64,000 nucleotides of DNA from Phytophthora sp. 'mugwort' (GCA_033558025.1 JAUCEF010000001.1:4154001-4218000), one strand, 5' to 3'; counted from the first letter of the stretch, positions 11,640 to 24,321 are shown. Numbers and translations: made by a program. Notes: generated from the letters alone by a model not told the origin.

Positions 11640-12981
11640 CGCGTCTACTGCGAGCTTTCAGCGTGAAGGGATGGCGGTCCTGCTGCTTCTCAGTTGTTGC
11701 AGCATATTATCGACCCAGTTCTTGCGCATCAAGTCTTTTAGTGGTTTATTCCATGAAATATCGGCCGATTGGCATGCAAATGTATACCCAGTATGCGCAT
11801 GAACTCTACATTTAGTAATCACGCAAAAATTTGTACATCGTCTCGCCTGTGACCCGAGAAATCATCGAGTAATAGCAGTATGGGAACGTGCATGTTACGT
11901 CGATTCAGAAAATGATAAATCAAAAATTGAATCGTCATTTCACCATTCCACCAGCCCGCATCATTTCCATAAATTTAAACTCCAACTTGCTCTCCTCTGA
12001 GCTCCCGCCATAGTTGTGCTCCAAACCCGTGCTGGAACGCTGTGTTCTCCCGTGCCCGTTTTGCGATTTTCGACGATTTCGTTTTGAAAATCATGAAGGG
12101 GTCATACTTTTGCCCAGTACTGTCCCCCAACAACATCAATGTGACACGATCTTTTTCCTTGCCAGCACCTTTTCATCCAAACCGTTTTTGTTCCTGTCGA
12201 AGCAATAGTCTGAGTGGGTAAATACTCATTGTTTATTGCTGTGACCAAATCAAAAACTATGTTAGAGAAGCACAAGGTTAGTTTGAAATAAAAAAAATAA
12301 TAAAAATATAACCTACCAGTCTTATCCGCATTGAAAACTGTATCTACTCCCAGTTCGGTCATTTTTTCCGAACCTTGCTTCCAAACCTTTCTGCCTCTAT
12401 CACTGCATATTCCGGAGTCTTCTGACTTTGCCGTGTTCGCCGCCGGATTGACAACCGGTTCCGCCGGAAAAATGAAAGCCGCCATGTCCGAGATGCTGCA
12501 AATTTAATCTAGGGAGCCCTGCACTTTCATTGCAATCCTTAGCATGCATGCGAACCATTGTACCGGTCACTTGTATGCCTTCCTTCCTTAAGGAATTCAT
12601 CCAAATGACAAGTTGCTCCTCAAACTCTGGCGACAACGTCGCCGACATCACAAAACCCCGGCCCTTATAGTGTGCGCCACATCCAATGTCGTACTTCTCG
12701 AAAATGAGGGCACGCTGATTCAACCAGTTGTAGGCTTGTCTCTTTTTGTCTTTAATCTGGTCTTCTGAAAGAGAGGGGTAAAAGAAGTTGATAGTTGCGT
12801 GCATTCTCGCCTTCGAAACGACGGCATCATAAAACTCAATCACGTCATGTTTATGACGAAACGAAATTGCAACCCGTTTGAAGTGCTTGGGTGCTTTGCC
12901 TTGTCCTGTGGTCCGCGTCCTCCCCGATAGCTGTCCTGGCGTGCGCGCTACCACCTTCCATGAGCTTAGCATGCGTTCCAT
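11640..12981 (-). pseudogene. Decayed pogo/CENP-B-type (DDE_1) transposase
   Basis: From the ATG at 12,981 a roughly 160-aa frame carries a CENP-B-like DNA-binding region (RALIFEKYDIGCGAHYKG, then LSPEFEEQLVIWMNSLRKEG). After a frameshift, VFNADKTG (first catalytic Asp region) is read, then LPTQTIASTGTKTVW after about 50 residues of disruption. Further downstream AGWWNGEMTIQFL and LLLLDDFSGH (second Asp) remain, followed by a frame with several stops. No intact product is possible. Confidence 0.8.
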
Positions 12982-14465
12982 TGCGATTTTCTTGCAGTGA
13001 AATTTGGATGGTCCGCTGATGCTTCACCCTATTTATGCACTACGTAGAATAAGATCTCAACTTGTGAGCTGGATGATTCAGAGCGTATGATTGGCCAATG
13101 CGTGGTACGAAGTAAGAGATCTCTCTGTATTATGAGATCTCAAATACGGTAAAAGCGGGTCCGATGCAAGTCTTCAAATCGGAGGGCAAAACGACTGCAA
13201 ACGACAATAAATGGATACGCTAAGGTAAACGACCAGTTTACGTCAGGATCACATTAGGTCCACTTTGGGCAACCATAACTTTCCTCACAGATCGATTGTG
13301 AGAGTTTTAATTGCATAGGCGATATTTGTGGGGTTGAAGGAAATACACACGTTTTTCCTGTTTTTAATAGGCTTGGTTTGAGTGCATTCCAATCGAACAA
13401 AGTACAGGTTCCGATTTTTTGCAGAAAATCGGTTTAAGTCATTAGTTTGACTTGCTTTCAGTATTACTCCGTGTATAAAACAGCCAATTTCACACTTCGC
13501 TTAACTCCGATATATCCTTATATAAGTTTAAGAGTTTATATCCAAGCGGTTGGATAAATTGTCCCTACCATTCGTTGTGACACCCTTCACATATTTCAGA
13601 TAGGATTGTTCATTAAATCGTGCGGGCTCAAAGCGGACTGTCTTAAACCGTTCCAATTGACGTAAAATGGTCGTTACCTTAGGGTCCTTCGTAACTGTTT
13701 CACAGCCATGACCAAGAATGTCCAGTACGAAATAAATACTTGCTTCTAAATTCCACCCCTTCGGTGGGCAGATAATGTCGACAAGTGCCGTCGCCAGCAG
13801 GGTGTGCCATAAATGCAGACATATGCAGCCAGCTCGTCTCACTCACGTATTTTGTCAGCTCGAGCGCGCGCTTCGATGAATATCTTCCGCGCAGCTCCTC
13901 TTGTGTGGACACCGAGGGCTTGCCTTACGAATACATACTCTAAATTAAATTAGATGTCCACAAAATGTTGTTGGAAAGGGGCTGTCCATAATGTGCAGAG
14001 CGCATCAAGAACCCCCCCCGCCCATATGAAGGCGTCTAGGGCGTGTAGCGGCACGTGTCTCCTAGAGTATCAGAATGCGAGTGTGATGAACCCGAAGAGC
14101 CATGCTCTCACGATCCATTAACCAAAGTTGCCAGTGACGGAGCCTTTCAATCTACTGTAAAACCTGGGACTGTGCCCAATCCCTCTAATATTGCCCCACC
14201 GCCCGGTTGGGTCTAGCGATAAGTATAGGGCCCCTCTCTTTTAGTCTGAATATAATATCAGAATTGTCAGATCGGAGCCAGCATAAATTAATTGCCATTA
14301 GCGAGTTGACGCTGGTCGAGTTGATACCGTAGGTCGTACCGACGCCAGTCGAGCTCAGGAAGCAGCTTTCCACCCTTCATTATTAATTTCGAGTCGTCCT
14401 GATGAAACCCAAGCTCATGGTGGAAAAAAATAATCTGTCTGTAGTCCAAGAACTGGAGACGTAGA
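12982..14465. other. Stretch without a recognised gene
   Basis: A 104-aa minus-strand frame (13,528-13,842) has no similarity I recognise and no start or splice context that supports it. A C run lies near 14,012-14,021. Otherwise I see nothing. Confidence 0.45.
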
Positions 14466-14700
14466 GCGTCCGGTTACGAAGAAGCATAAGTTCGACAGGA
14501 AGACATCGTGCACGTGCAGCAGGTGATCAAGGAGTACAGTACAATTATTTAGTACTCGAACATTTACAACATGAATGAGACTGCTGTGTTCATTTATCAC
14601 AATCGCAACACGAGAATGGAATTTTATGGGGCCAAGGACTTCAACGTGAAGTCGTTCGTCTTCGCGAAGGGTGTCAAGACTCAACACCCCATCCCTTTAA
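14466..14700 (+). pseudogene. Fragment of a DDE_1 (pogo-like) transposase
   Basis: Around 14,530-14,680 the plus strand can be read across a frameshift as IKEYSTI and then IYNMNETAVFIY with GAKDFNVKS. This matches the first catalytic block of DDE_1 transposases (YNMDETAVF ... GAK.V). Only this block survives. Confidence 0.55.
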
Positions 14701-15194
14701 TAGTACCACTCCTGTTATAGTACTCCGTGTAAGCTACATGTAACCTAGTGCCCTACGGGGCAGTATCGCAGGTTTTACAGTACAATACTGGACGTTGGAT
14801 ATATCTGCCTTTATAATCACCACCCTTACGACCTTAACCAAGCCTAGCTCCACGAATAATGGCGAATCCTCCAGCGTACAGACTTGCTAACCCTATATAT
14901 ACTTCTTATCCCAGATGGGGGGCGTATTATATCTTTTGAGCTAAGAACGCACATAGTAGAAATTAAATGCGAAGTAAAGCCTTATCTGTAAATGTCTTTA
15001 AAGTCATACCCACCCGGGACACCAGCCGATCGCAGGTCCCAGGTCCTCTGTTTAGCGACTCGTCCTAACTCCTGTCCAGCTTTGGAAACGAAATCAAGGC
15101 AAAGTTCAAGTTTTGTTCGATGAATAGCAAGTAAAGCAAGGGACGTCGAAAACTCCTCAAACGAGCTCACAGTAATGGGGCTTCGCCCAATAAT
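14701..15194. other. Non-genic stretch before palindrome 1
   Basis: No gene, tRNA or repeat structure that I can support. Confidence 0.4.
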
Positions 15195-15469
15195 AATATA
15201 ATAATTCACTAAGTATTTTATAGATACAAGTTTTATACTCGTGTCATCGATTGGTCGAATCGACGCATTTTGTTTACATCACATCAGTGAAGATCATGAT
15301 ACTATATCAGGTTAAATAAAAGTTGGTTCCGCTAGACATTTGTGTACGCACGAGATGACATAAGCTCCATAGGTTTTGTCTTGTTTTGAAGTGAGGTATT
15401 AATACATTAATGTCGTTTAGCTAAGCTAAAGTCACCTAATGTCCCTGTCCAGCTGCTGCCATTAGTATG
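15195..15469 (+). repeat. Diverged outer flank of palindrome 1, left
   Basis: Still alignable in inverted orientation with about 27,057-28,112 (once the 27,134-27,911 insertion is removed), but with many substitutions and small indels. The adjoining core is nearly identical. Confidence 0.75.
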
Positions 15470-16033
15470 TCAGCTGACTGGTGCAAACAACTTTACACCG
15501 TGCTTAGGTGGGCCCACTACCTCTAAAGTTAGACTGTGATCCTGCCGAACCTCGAAAGGTCTACATCCTCTGCCGTCTTCATTCTCTGCTCTCAGGTGGC
15601 TTGTGATCGCTGCCCATTTTCTTCCTGCTGTCGGAAACCCCAATGCGTTCCACTCCATATGCACCTCCGTCCTCCGAATCGTAGGGTTTTAGTGGTCAAG
15701 ATTGAGCAATACATGAATATCATCGTAATGTTAGAGGAAGTACTAACCCGTCAGTCAAAACATATTTTATTCGGTTGAAGCATTTGCTCGGCAATCCTGA
15801 AACGTGAAAATCCAATACTATACCGGTACAATACTCGTATCAAAACTCGCATTCCAAGGAAAACCGCAGACCTCTTTTTAAATACATGTACAAAGCGAAC
15901 TCCAAACACAAAAGTATGAGCATTAGTAAGTGTGATTATGGTACGCTGCATCCTGTTGGACTTGTGAAATTGATAGATGTGACTTAGTGTCGTCGTCTCT
16001 TCCTCTTCAGACTCGTATAGAATGGCAACCTAT

Positions 16034-16093
16034 TGAACCCTCTAGTAGATCGACCAACGTGGGTGAACCCTTCAGTAGATCGATCTACGTGGA
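16034..16093 (+). repeat. Two tandem 30-bp repeats upstream of tyrosinase A
   Basis: Two copies of a unit starting TGAACCC and ending in ACGTGG with an AGTAGATCGA core, 54-113 bp upstream of the ATG. The mirror copy exists at 26,433-26,492. May be a duplicated regulator binding site; that is inference. Confidence 0.7.
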
Positions 16094-16100
16094 ATATCTA

Positions 16101-16117
16101 CCATTTTCCAATTCTCC
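16101..16117 (+). promoter_or_regulatory. Oomycete initiator/FPR-like core promoter of tyrosinase A (plus copy)
   Basis: CCATTTTCCAATTCTCC fits the oomycete TCATTYYNCAWTTT consensus except at the first base and the end. It is 30 bp upstream of the ATG at 16,147. Confidence 0.55.
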
Positions 16118-16146
16118 CCGGACACCGGCATCGGTCGAAACCTACC

Positions 16147-17712
16147 ATGAAGCTCCTGTGGATTCTCAGTCTCGCGCTACTGGCGCTAGTATCAAGATTG
16201 GCGCAAGTTGAAGCTCAAACTACGTGTGGCCCACGTCTACGGAAGGATTGGGATATGATGACGACGACCGAAAAAACTACCTACAAGAATGCTATCGCGG
16301 CGGCGATGGACTCCGGTGCTTACATCAAGTTCGTCGAAATGCACACGGAGATGCGCTCCGAGATGGAGGCTCACCGTCAATGCATGTTTATCTACTGGCA
16401 TCGGTTACTGCTGCTAGTCTTTGAGAATATGCTACGAGGCCAAGGACCCGAGTACGCTTGCGTGACACTGCCCTACTTTAACTGGATGGTGGCGAGCGCT
16501 CGAGCGACTTCAGGCTCCTGCACGTCATTTGAAGAATGCTCGACCATCACTCGAGAACTTGGAGGCTCCTCCAGTGGCGTGCAGCTAACGCTCGACATCA
16601 ACGGTGTTAATACCACGGGGCGCTGCGTGGACGAACCCCCGTTGAATCATTTTTGCCAGCGTTCGTCCCTCAAAGGCGACGCGTGTGCCAAGTGTATACC
16701 TCGCGGAGACTGGACTACCGCCCAGGTGCCTGCTAGTACTAGCTACGCGTCGGTGCGTCAGCAGCTTTTCAACGGGTCAAACATTGGGGAGATGTCTCCA
16801 TTGATCGAGCGGGGCTGTCACAACAACGTGCACAGCAACTTGGACGGTGCCATGCGGACGAACGCGTCTACTGCTGATCCGATCTTCTGGTCTCACCACA
16901 CAATGATCGATGCGCTCCACACGATCTTCCACAAGTGCCGCGTCGGCACGAAGCGCATGACGTTCGCCGAGAAAGCTGCTCACCCTGTCGCTTGGACTTC
17001 GTGCGCTAGACGAGACGGTGGTATCTTCCATCCGACGGATGTCGTCGCCGTGCGCACCGGCATCAATGGTACAAACCCGATTCAAGGGAGCCAAGACCCT
17101 CTCCTTGCTAAATACTTCGAAGGTATTCCCGACCAATACGCCGGCCTCATGGATGTGCGCGACTTGGGCAACAACAGCTACAGCTACATGCTCACTGGCC
17201 AGCTAGCTACCTTGTACACGAAATGCGATGCGTCTCCACATACTTTCGACAACTGGACGGAGAGCAGTGCCACCAATACTACCTCAACTTCTTCTGGCAA
17301 CGACAATGTTGATGATGGCCACGTGGACGTCGTCATGTCGGATGTATCAGGCAATCCTATTGACGCGGATGCCTGGAATGAATCGTGGATCGAGGACGGA
17401 CCCGGCCTCGACATGACCAACTGGTACGACGGCACTTTATCCGCTATGGGCGGCGATTCCGAAGAGAACATGGCGGATATGGAACGCCAGGCGTGTATGT
17501 TTGAGCACGTGTGTCTAGGCGGCGTCCACGACTATTCGCAGGAGTTCAAAACGAGTTGGGACGTGGAAGAACCACGATGCAAAATCATCGTCGACGCTAT
17601 CCTGAACGGGTCACAGCCTATTCTCTACGACTCGTGGCGTGAAGACGCGGAAGCGCGATTTGGTTGTCCTCGCCCGACCAACGTGACGAACCCAAACAGC
17701 ACCAAATTCTGA
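16147..17712 (+). CDS. Secreted tyrosinase A (plus-strand twin)
   Basis: Type-3 copper phenol oxidase, 521 aa, single exon. Residues 1-23 form a signal peptide (MKLLWILSLALLALVS..., cleavage near VEA-Q). CuA ligands are His66, His76 and His85 (in EMHTE, EAHRQ and YWHR). CuB ligands are His225, His229 and His251 (in CHNNVH and FWSHHTMID). A short acidic Thr/Ser/Asn linker with several N-glycosylation sites follows. It precedes a C-terminal module with four cysteines (ACMFEHVC, PRC, FGCP). The frame is open further upstream, but the ATG at 16,147 is chosen because it begins the signal peptide. The protein is identical to the twin at 24,814-26,379. Expected activity is oxidation of mono- or diphenols outside the cell; the natural substrate is unknown. 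Confidence 0.95.
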   Translation: MKLLWILSLALLALVSRLAQVEAQTTCGPRLRKDWDMMTTTEKTTYKNAIAAAMDSGAYIKFVEMHTEMRSEMEAHRQCMFIYWHRLLLLVFENMLRGQGPEYACVTLPYFNWMVASARATSGSCTSFEECSTITRELGGSSSGVQLTLDINGVNTTGRCVDEPPLNHFCQRSSLKGDACAKCIPRGDWTTAQVPASTSYASVRQQLFNGSNIGEMSPLIERGCHNNVHSNLDGAMRTNASTADPIFWSHHTMIDALHTIFHKCRVGTKRMTFAEKAAHPVAWTSCARRDGGIFHPTDVVAVRTGINGTNPIQGSQDPLLAKYFEGIPDQYAGLMDVRDLGNNSYSYMLTGQLATLYTKCDASPHTFDNWTESSATNTTSTSSGNDNVDDGHVDVVMSDVSGNPIDADAWNESWIEDGPGLDMTNWYDGTLSAMGGDSEENMADMERQACMFEHVCLGGVHDYSQEFKTSWDVEEPRCKIIVDAILNGSQPILYDSWREDAEARFGCPRPTNVTNPNSTKF

Positions 17713-17935
17713 GCTGCTATGCTGAAGAGCGTCGTATTGGCTCAAGCGAATAAATATAAGGTGCCTCCTTTTTGCTTAATCTTGTTTTGATCAATTGATC
17801 TTGGTAGCTACAGCAGTTTCTTCTTCTTATCGAACATGGCTATTCTGACTGCAATGTCTAACCGTGACGGTACTCATTGGTGTTTCACACTTATCAACCT
17901 GTTCAAAAGAGTGAAAAACGAATGTACTGTGTGCG

Positions 17936-19649
17936 ATCATTAGACGAACTTGGTAGTGTATTTCCATGTACCCACCACTTCCATATAGCTCCAGTTTTGA
18001 AAGACTGATCTGAGAAGATTCGAGAGACACCAGGGGCAGTATCAATGCTAATTAAGTTAGCTAAAAAAACTGTGGATGTCGTATTTGCGCTCCTTCTTGT
18101 TTCTACGTGTTTTCAGCCTTCCAAAAACCTAAATAAAAGGTTTAATGACTACGGCTAGAGTGGATTAAACCGGTCGTTTTATACTGTCAATTTTTTTCAG
18201 CCAAATTTGCCAATACTGGTCAGTTCACCAACAGTGGGTTGAGTTAGCCAATACAATTCTAAAGTTATTTCGGCAAGGTTTCGCCTAAGTCCGATTACGT
18301 ACTTAATGGTGACCATTGTTAACTCAAGTGCGTTTGTGCTTTCAGTCGATTTTTGGCCGCGTCGATTCAACCAATCGACCGCGAAACTTCGACTAGAGCG
18401 CATAATACCAGAAAAAAGGGGTTGCTTTTTGATGTGATCAAGAAAATGATGCGATCAAACAATTTATCAAACTATTTAGCTCCGTAATAACACCCCGTTC
18501 CTACAACCGCATTAAAGGTATCTCATACTGCTTCATTCCGATTATAGCTCCCTACCAGAAAATAAGGTGCGATATTAGGGTTAACCCTTCTAGCCCCATA
18601 TTCTGTATCCTACAGAATAATCAATTCTGAAGGATATAATATCCAGCAAAGTTGGCTACAAACGCTATACTCGCATATAGAAGTTTCTATGTACCTGGAT
18701 TTGTTGAACGTTCATGGTGGATCTGCGAGGGAAAGATAGACGGGGATTCTTCAGTGTAGATAGACAGACGAATTTAAATCACGAACAGGTTTGAAACACC
18801 GAATGATAGCAAAAACAAAACGCCGCGTGGCAACCAGTCTCTCCTCCCTCAATTTAGAGAGAACGGCCCGAATGAAAAGACCTTCAAGCAGCTCTGGGTG
18901 AGCTCTGTAATATTTTTTTAAATATTATCAAATATAATGTTTTTGAAAAAATGATGACTCATTTAATTAAAAATTTAATTTCTATTTTTAAAGAAGATGG
19001 CTAAAAAAACTTATTTAATTTGTTAAATAGGTTTCCAGATATACAATATATACACTATGTAAATTTATATCAATTACAAGCAGGGGTGGAAGGGGCGGAA
19101 GCCTTCGGGAATTGCTAAGGACCATCGCTATGTAAAACCTGGGGTCAACGGTCGCCTTCAAGAAGCAATGCGCCATGTTGACTTCTTCGAAGGTGAGGAA
19201 TAATCTCTGCGTGTATGTTATTGACTCATACTAACGTAAGGCTTACTGAACAGGGGAACATGAGCTCATGACGTATGCGCGTCGATCGGGCTGGCTTGGC
19301 TGCCGTGGCGCAGCGTGACAGCTGACGCTCGTGCGTGCGAGACCCAGTCGGGAAGAAAGTGGCGTACGCTAAAGCCGGATTGCAGGAACCAGGGGAAGCC
19401 ATGCCAGCCTCTGGAGCACTAAGTTCTGGCGTGCGCCGACTCTACCAACAGTACACCTGGTACCAGCTAATTCCGTTGAAGGGGCGACCTCTTCGGACCT
19501 TCATTGGGGTCCTAAGCCAACTAATGTGGCGGTGGATATCCGTAGGGCCATTCGGCCTAATGTTGCAGAGCAAGGTACTGTGGTGATGAACTCTATTCTG
19601 TATGATAGAGAGGAAACAACGTACTGATTGATATTGTTCTTAATGAACA
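17936..19649. other. Palindrome 1 spacer, non-coding part
   Basis: The first few tens of bases remain weakly alignable to the other arm, then similarity stops. A very AT-rich block lies at about 18,905-19,080. TTAA followed by CCCTTCTAG at 18,581-18,593 could be a left end of the piggyBac relic downstream (TTAA is its usual target), but I could not find the matching right end. Confidence 0.45.
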
Positions 19650-22265
19650 AGATGACGGGACGTGAACTCTACCCCGGGCTCTGTAGAGCCAATTGATGGC
19701 GATGCGGACGCTGATGTAGATGTTGCTGCTACCGAGAAAGGTGCTTCAGGGGCCAAACTTGCTCATGCTGCTACAGATCAAGGTGTTGTGGAGGCCAACG
19801 CTTCTATTGCTCATGATGCAGAGGTCAGCTGTACTCTGACTGCAACGGAACAAGATGCTGGAGAACACAACCAAATTTTGTTTTGGATTCTACTGAGCAA
19901 GCGGACGGAGCGTCCGGCACTAATCCGGATGATGCAGAATCTCAGCCAAATGAGGACGAAGAATCGAAGAGCAAGGACAATAGCGTGAACGTAGGTGAGG
20001 TCGCCCCACCACCTAGACGTTTTCAACAGCGACAACTTCATGGAAGGACTGAGAAGGGATAAGCTGTTCGACCAGATCGCTACCGACGACATCAACGTCA
20101 CCGAAGCAGCTGATTTCAGCGACGAGAATTCTGACCCTGACGACGAAGATGTGTTGGAAGACAACTTCAGACAAATTCTTGTAGAAGGCGTACAAGACTT
20201 AGCAGACGTGCAAATTAATGAAGAGGCTCCCGAGATGGGGCTTTTTGACATGACGGGCGAACAACTGAGGGCGTTGGGCGATGCTGGCGGGGTCGTGTAC
20301 GATGAAGTTCACAGCGATAAGTCTGGAAGATACAGAATTTGCACCGGTGGGCACCCAACTTATTCTGTACTAAATGACTTTGGTGAAATGCAGGGCAACT
20401 CCAACTAGACGCTGCTACAGACTATTACGATGAGCCATGGGGTCTACCCGTTCTGCTGTAGCCTACGCTGACACGCCATTGACGTTGTTCTTCTACTTTT
20501 TACCAAAGGAGTTGTGGATTCGAATCGCCAAGAAGATGAACCGCTATAGCGAGCAGAACAATGGTGCTGTCGATGCATCCCGCGGCCAGAAGTTGCTTGC
20601 CCGTCAGGCTAAGGATCCGCGAGTGAGAGTTCCCGATTTGGAGGATAATATTGAAGACGGTCTCAGAAAGTTTAAGCGAATCCAGCCGCACAGATCCTGC
20701 AAGTGGTAGCGCTTCTCTTTGCGACAGCTATTGCTCCAATTCGTGACGGTCTTGCTAAGCACTGGTCTACAGACGAAGAAGGTGCCGTACCACGGGGGAC
20801 GTTCTCGCGCTTCATGAAGCGGGCTCGGTTCGAAACGATTATGAAGTTTCTTCACTTCAACAACAACGAGGGAAAAGTTGCACATGCGGACAAGGCGTGG
20901 AAGGTCCGCCCAATCCTTCAAGTAATTGAGAAGACGTTTCACCGAGGGTATCGACTTGGTAAGGTAATATCTTTTGACGAGGGGATGATGCCGAACGCAG
21001 CAAGTACAACCCAATGCGAGTATTATGCCGGACAAGCCCAGCAAGTACGGAACCAAGTTTTTCATAACGTGCTGTCCGGAGACTGCATACTGTTCCAGGT
21101 AATCTTGCTCGCTCTGAACTTGCTATGCTGGAGTGTACAGAATAGCGGACTGACTCATATGGTATTCTGTACGTGTCATACTAGAGTCGATATTTACTGT
21201 GGTGCTGACAAACAAAGAAAAGAGGAAGAAGAAGAAAACCCCGGATGACATGCTGGGTATGGCAGGACAGGCTGTCGTCAGGAACATCTCGAAAGCATTG
21301 TGTGGTCAGGACATGAAGCGCCTGATTGTCACGAAAGTTATTGCTTTTCAATAGCGCTAAGTCTGAAGCTGCTGAGCATGGGTCTGTATCACGTTGGAAC
21401 CGCTCGGATTGATCGCCTGGTCTGGAGCCCGCTGCACTTCACGCAAGCATGGAGGCCACAACGGATGCCGCGTGGAACCTACCAAATTGCACAAGCCCTT
21501 GCCCACCCTGAGATGATTGCGCTGAACTGGATGGACTCAAAGCCGGTCAACATGCTGGCAACAGGCTGCAGTACTCGCATGAACAGCGTGTAGCGAACGG
21601 AGAAGGACGGAACGCGTAGCACAGTGCCGTGTCCGCAGCTGGTTGTGGACTGCGGCCTCGGCATGGGGGGCGTTGACGTCCACGACCAGGTACGATTACA
21701 TCGTTGCAGCATCCAAAAGTGCGAGTCCCTTCGCAAGTACTACAAGCAGTACTTCTTGTGCATAGTGGACATGGCGGTGGTCAATGGCTACATCGTACTT
21801 CGCCACACGCTGAAGAAGAGAGGAGAATACCCACCAACACACGCGAATTACCTTTGCCGCTTGCACTTGCGGCTGCTGGACCTCCGCAACATTAACTTTG
21901 AGACCCACATAAAGAGGACCTTGTGTCAGTTCCAGTACTCACCAGAAGCACTAGATGGTGAACACGGAGGACTTCTACTCGAAGGGCTAGAACAACGCAG
22001 GCAGTACCTGTGTAAAGTGTGCTCAAGCCTTCGCCGATACCAAGACGAAGTCGTTTGAGACGAGCTACCACTGTCCCCAATGCAGCGACGCATTCGGCGG
22101 GCGCGTACCTATCTGCCGCTGCGTTCGTCGGGTTGAGAGTGGCAACACACTCACGTGCGCGCAAATATGGCACGACACTTGGAACGACGGCAAGAGCATT
22201 CCGGCAAACCTAAAGAAGCGAATCCGTTTCCGCAAGCGTAAGAGAGAGACTGAAGAAGAGGAATA
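19650..22265 (+). mobile_element. Decayed piggyBac-type (DDE_Tnp_1_7) transposase
   Basis: Pieces of one transposase lie in order on the plus strand, separated by frameshifts and stops. First is an acidic N-terminal region (19,662-20,400). Then come SRFMKRARFETIMKFLHFN (about 20,800) and VISFDEGMMP (first Asp, about 20,970). MGLYHVGTARIDRL and MPRGTYQIAQAL follow (21,390-21,490), then GMGGVDVHDQVRL (third Asp, about 21,670). A Cys-rich C-terminus (CAQAF...YHCPQCSDAFGG, about 22,020-22,100) ends in a basic tail at 22,265. The block that should hold the second Asp is disrupted. Clearly inactive. Confidence 0.85.
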
Positions 22266-22269
22266 AATG

Positions 22270-22920
22270 TAGGATCAACAAGTTAGTAGGCTGCGCACTT
22301 TGGTTGCCTTGCATTACGTGTACTCGCTCACAGAGGAAGAAATCGCCCAGGTCCTCTTCGGCGCGGCAGTCTGCGCTCATATAACAGCGTCGTCCGGCCA
22401 CTGCGGGACGACGACAACAAGCGAGTGCGGCTGTCGTTTGCTTGGAGCACGTTGACAAGACATGTTGGCTCTTTTCCGGTATATGCAACACTGTGCATCT
22501 GGATGAAAGGATTTTCTACATTACGAAACCACAGCGGTTATTCCTGTTGCTACCGGATGAACCTGCACCAACGAGGCGTGTGAAGAGCACGCGGTTCGTG
22601 ACTCTTGTGATGACGTTAGCAGCTGTCGGTAGGCCTCGCTACACCGGCAATAAATGGAAATGGGGAAGTATGCCGAGGTCATCACGAATGACAAGACATA
22701 TAGGATGGCGGATTTAGTGGAGATAACGTACATAACGAAGGGAACGGTGAACTACCGGCCCGTGCATCACACTCCGCCCACGGCTAGTGCGGCGGCGCAC
22801 TTGTTCCGGGAACTATGTATTGGGATACTAGCAAACTTTCCGGAGGTAGTGTTCAAGCCAGCTGAGGCGATATCGTCAGTGGCATCGTCAGTTGAAAGAT
22901 CCACACCATATTTTTGAGAT
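22270..22920 (+). mobile_element. Fragment of a mariner-like transposase
   Basis: Around 22,442-22,640 one frame reads TCWLFSGICNTVHLDERIFYITKPQ and then TRRVKSTRFVTLVMTLAAVGRP. This is the catalytic N-terminal block of plant/oomycete mariner-like transposases (VHLDEKWFY...SKRFITKVMFLAAV.RP). A following frame (22,654-22,917) has LFRELCIGILANFP, compatible with the same family. Truncated on both sides. Confidence 0.6.
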
Positions 22921-22944
22921 CAGGGAAGAAGGACACGCGAACAT

Positions 22945-24321
22945 ATGACATACATGGGGATCACAGGTGACGAAGCTTCAGTGGAGAGCAGAGGGACTAA
23001 CGGTCGAAGCGGCAATAGCCAAGTGACTAGCGGTGCAACCCACGACGGTATGGTTAACGCCGCACCCGCAATTAACAAGGTTGAAGCCGCTTTGGACGGG
23101 GAAGCGAAGATGGAGGCAGAGCAGAAAGAAGTTCAAAAAGACAATCAGCATAAACAAGGTGGCGGCAGCACAGAAGGCAGCACTTGGCATAGAAGAAGCA
23201 TCGGAAAAGTGCGACGCCGCGATAGCAGAAGCGCTGAAAAGGGTAAACTGGAAGACAGTCTATACAATGGAGGCGACTACAGCACATCAAGCGCAAAACT
23301 TGGCCAGGCTCCAGTTGCATAGGCTGAGGCTATAGGCGGGTAAATATAAAGGATATCGATGTGCTGTTCCACGGTGTGCAAGAACGTTAGAAGTAGGGGG
23401 ATCATTTAATATGGACATGCCCGGAATCCAATGAATTATGGGTGAGAGTCTTAAGGCAGTGGGAGCTGGACACAAGGACGCTGAATGAAGACATCTGGCA
23501 TACAAGGCGCAACGTGGAGGACATTTCGGGCTACACCTCGCCAGAACACCAGAGTGGCTGACGAAATGGGGAATCGAACAGTCGCTAGTGTTGGGGATGA
23601 GGTACATGAGTTAGCAACAGAGATGTGGGCGTTATGCTGCGCAGTCACGGTGACCGCCATCTGGCGCAGAAATGTGGAGAGAGTGCAAACTGATGGTAGG
23701 AACCCAAGAACGAAGGAAGAAGTAATGGGGGGGCTTATACGAAGTATCGGAGAAGCCTATACAAGATACTGAAATTGGCTCTACCCGCTCACTCGGGCGT
23801 CCCATGTCAAGGATGGTAGTGGCTGAGAGAGTGATGAGTCGATGAAGAGAGGAGGCAAAGCACGGAGAACAGGAGAGTAAGACAACATACGTCGGATTCT
23901 TCGACGGCGGATCCAGAGGCAACCCGTGACTGGGCGGTAGTGGCAGCGTGGTAGTAGAATACGCGAAGGTACAAGACGAAGCGGAGATACGACGGATAGC
24001 GGCGACAGCGCTCGGAAGCACACATCCACAAATAATGTGGCCGAATTTATTGGGCTGCATCGCGTGCTGACATATGCCGCGGCGAAGAATCTGCAGGATA
24101 TGCACATTGTGGGAGATAGCAGGATCATCCTTGGAATGATGCAGAACAGACCAAGACCACGAGCGAAGAAATTGCAAACATGGTACACGCTGGACATATC
24201 TCTACAGGGGAAGTGGCATCAAGACGTCCGATTGGCTAGCGAACTACGCAATGGATTCCAAGCGGTTGTCATTAAAGAGATCGAAGATGGATATGAGCAA
24301 GGTGGAATTGTCGGAGACTGA
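22945..24321 (+). mobile_element. Relic of a non-LTR-type retroelement with RNase H
   Basis: An RNase H domain is readable near 23,880-24,300 across frameshifts. FFDGGSRGNP holds the first catalytic Asp and is followed by a stop. GSGSVVVEYA, NVAEFIGLHRVL (Glu) and HIVGDSRIILGMM (Asp) come next. Upstream, VHELATEMWALCCAVTVTAIWRRNVERV (23,590-23,690) looks like the end of a reverse transcriptase region. No RT catalytic core and no intact frame. Confidence 0.65.

Larger units (their letters stand above)
15470..17935 (+). repeat. Palindrome 1, left arm core
   Basis: Inverted near-identical copy of 24,589-27,056; paired positions sum to 42,526 across the gene. Differences I could see are one substitution (15,908 A against 26,618 G, that is C on the aligned strand) and a 2-bp indel in the 3' flank. 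Contains tyrosinase A with its promoter. Confidence 0.95.

Noticed and set aside
13528..13912. A minus-strand gene of about 104-128 codons
   Set aside because: No family resemblance, no supported start or splice sites, and surrounded by transposon debris.
16033..16146. Tyrosinase A starting at the upstream ATG (MNPLVDRPTW)
   Set aside because: This would bury the signal peptide behind 38 polar residues translated from the initiator and the tandem repeats. The ATG at 16,147 gives a normal signal peptide.
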